Below the pieces are notes generated by a model, which saw only the letters and a list, made by a program, of their open reading frames with translations, was not told where the DNA came from and made no database searches. Source: Rhodospirillaceae bacterium UBA6219 (GTDB taxonomy: Bacteria > Pseudomonadota > Alphaproteobacteria > Rhodospirillales > Magnetospirillaceae). Taken from it: a DNA stretch of 31,404 bases. The translations under genes were made by a program, and so were the position numbers. Shown piece after piece: positions 31,169 through 31,404 of the stretch (position 1 is its first letter; each line of letters opens with the position of its first letter). Location of the stretch: positions 23,565 through 54,968 of the forward strand of contig DISD01000089.1 of assembly GCA_002435715.1 (NCBI GenBank). Direction: 5' to 3'.

Positions 31169-31255
31169 CAGGGTATTCCTTCCTGTACCCTATCAGGATA
31201 GGGATGAAGACCCGCCAACACCAGGGTTCAAAAGAAATGGAGGGAAAAGAAAAAA

Positions 31256-31281
31256 GGCCCGCCGAAACCGGCGGGCCTTTT
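31256..31281 (-). terminator. Strong intrinsic terminator of acetyl-CoA synthetase gene
   Basis: A 9-bp perfect stem, GGCCCGCCG (31256-31264) and CGGCGGGCC (31269-31277), with a 4-nt loop. An A run on one side and TTTT on the other allow use in both directions. On the minus strand it follows the stop at 31297 by about 20 bases and has a U run of six. Confidence 0.85.
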
Positions 31282-31296
31282 CCCCAAACTGCGGCT

Positions 31297-31404
31297 TTAG
31301 CCGCGGTTCATACGGTTGTCGATCAGATCGTCGACGACGGTCGGATCGGCCAGGGTCGAGGTGTCGCCCAACGCGCCGAACTCGTTCTCGGCGATCTTGC
31401 GCAG
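31297..31404 (-). CDS. acsA: Acetyl-CoA synthetase, C-terminal end (cut by window edge)
   Basis: The last 35 codons and the stop. The translation ends LRKIAENEFGALGDTSTLAD, then PTVVDDLIDNRMNRG. The GDTSTLADPxVVDDL tail and LRKIA are characteristic of AMP-forming acetyl-CoA synthetases, whose C-terminal domain ends just so after the acetylatable active-site lysine (outside the window). The enzyme activates acetate to acetyl-CoA with ATP. It is followed by a strong terminator. Confidence 0.9.
   Translation of the reverse strand: MRKIAENEFGALGDTSTLADPTVVDDLIDNRMNRG

Overview
The window is a GC-rich, densely packed chromosomal segment with long spurious open frames opposite most genes. The gene set suggests an alphaproteobacterium, most likely a Rhodospirillales/Magnetospirillum-like organism. 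Pointers are an ihfB-lapA-pyrF-trpF run, a DmeR/DmeF-type nickel/cobalt efflux pair, a NikKMLQO nickel/cobalt importer, an AapJ-like binding protein and many GGDEF proteins. The organism call is inference. I see no phage, insertion sequence, CRISPR array or plasmid signature; the window looks like ordinary chromosome with a strong bias to signalling and metal/ion transport.

Layout. 1-300 holds the start of a malic enzyme gene (minus). 446-2857 holds a membrane diguanylate cyclase and, divergently across 57 bp, an orphan amino-acid-type binding protein. 2923-3041 is tRNA-Leu(GAG) with its terminator. 3138-5403 holds lipB and pgi, convergent. 5592-9188 is a tightly overlapped nikKMLQO-type nickel/cobalt ECF importer operon that ends in a 94-residue protein with 37 histidines. 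9222-12173 holds a glycosyltransferase and an LpxH-like phosphoesterase, divergent from a lipid kinase. 12298-17320 is a minus-strand run: PhnD-like binding protein, PAS histidine kinase, ihfB, lapA, pyrF, trpF. 17379-18652 holds a DmeF-type CDF exporter and its RcnR/DmeR repressor, with a readable promoter and operator. 18727-21632 holds two tandem 483-residue TrkH potassium-transporter subunits. 21698-29560 holds a DUF748/AsmA-like giant, a PAS-GGDEF protein, a REC-PAS-GGDEF protein and a divergent HAMP-SpoIIE (PP2C) phosphatase. 29706-31168 holds an alpha/beta hydrolase and MarC. 31297-31404 is the 3' end of acetyl-CoA synthetase.

How the genes work together. Two themes recur. First, nickel/cobalt homeostasis: an importer operon with a histidine-rich buffer-like protein, and about 9 kb away an exporter with a metal-sensing repressor whose operator fills the promoter spacer. 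Second, orphan periplasmic binding proteins lie beside membrane signalling proteins without permease genes: an AapJ-like protein beside a diguanylate cyclase, and a PhnD-like protein in operon with a histidine kinase. Three GGDEF proteins, all with an intact active site and an inhibitory RxxD site, and no EAL or HD-GYP protein, make the window rich in c-di-GMP synthesis. The best candidates for something undescribed are the two binding-protein/sensor modules, the kinase operon running into ihfB, and the histidine-rich protein of the nik operon.
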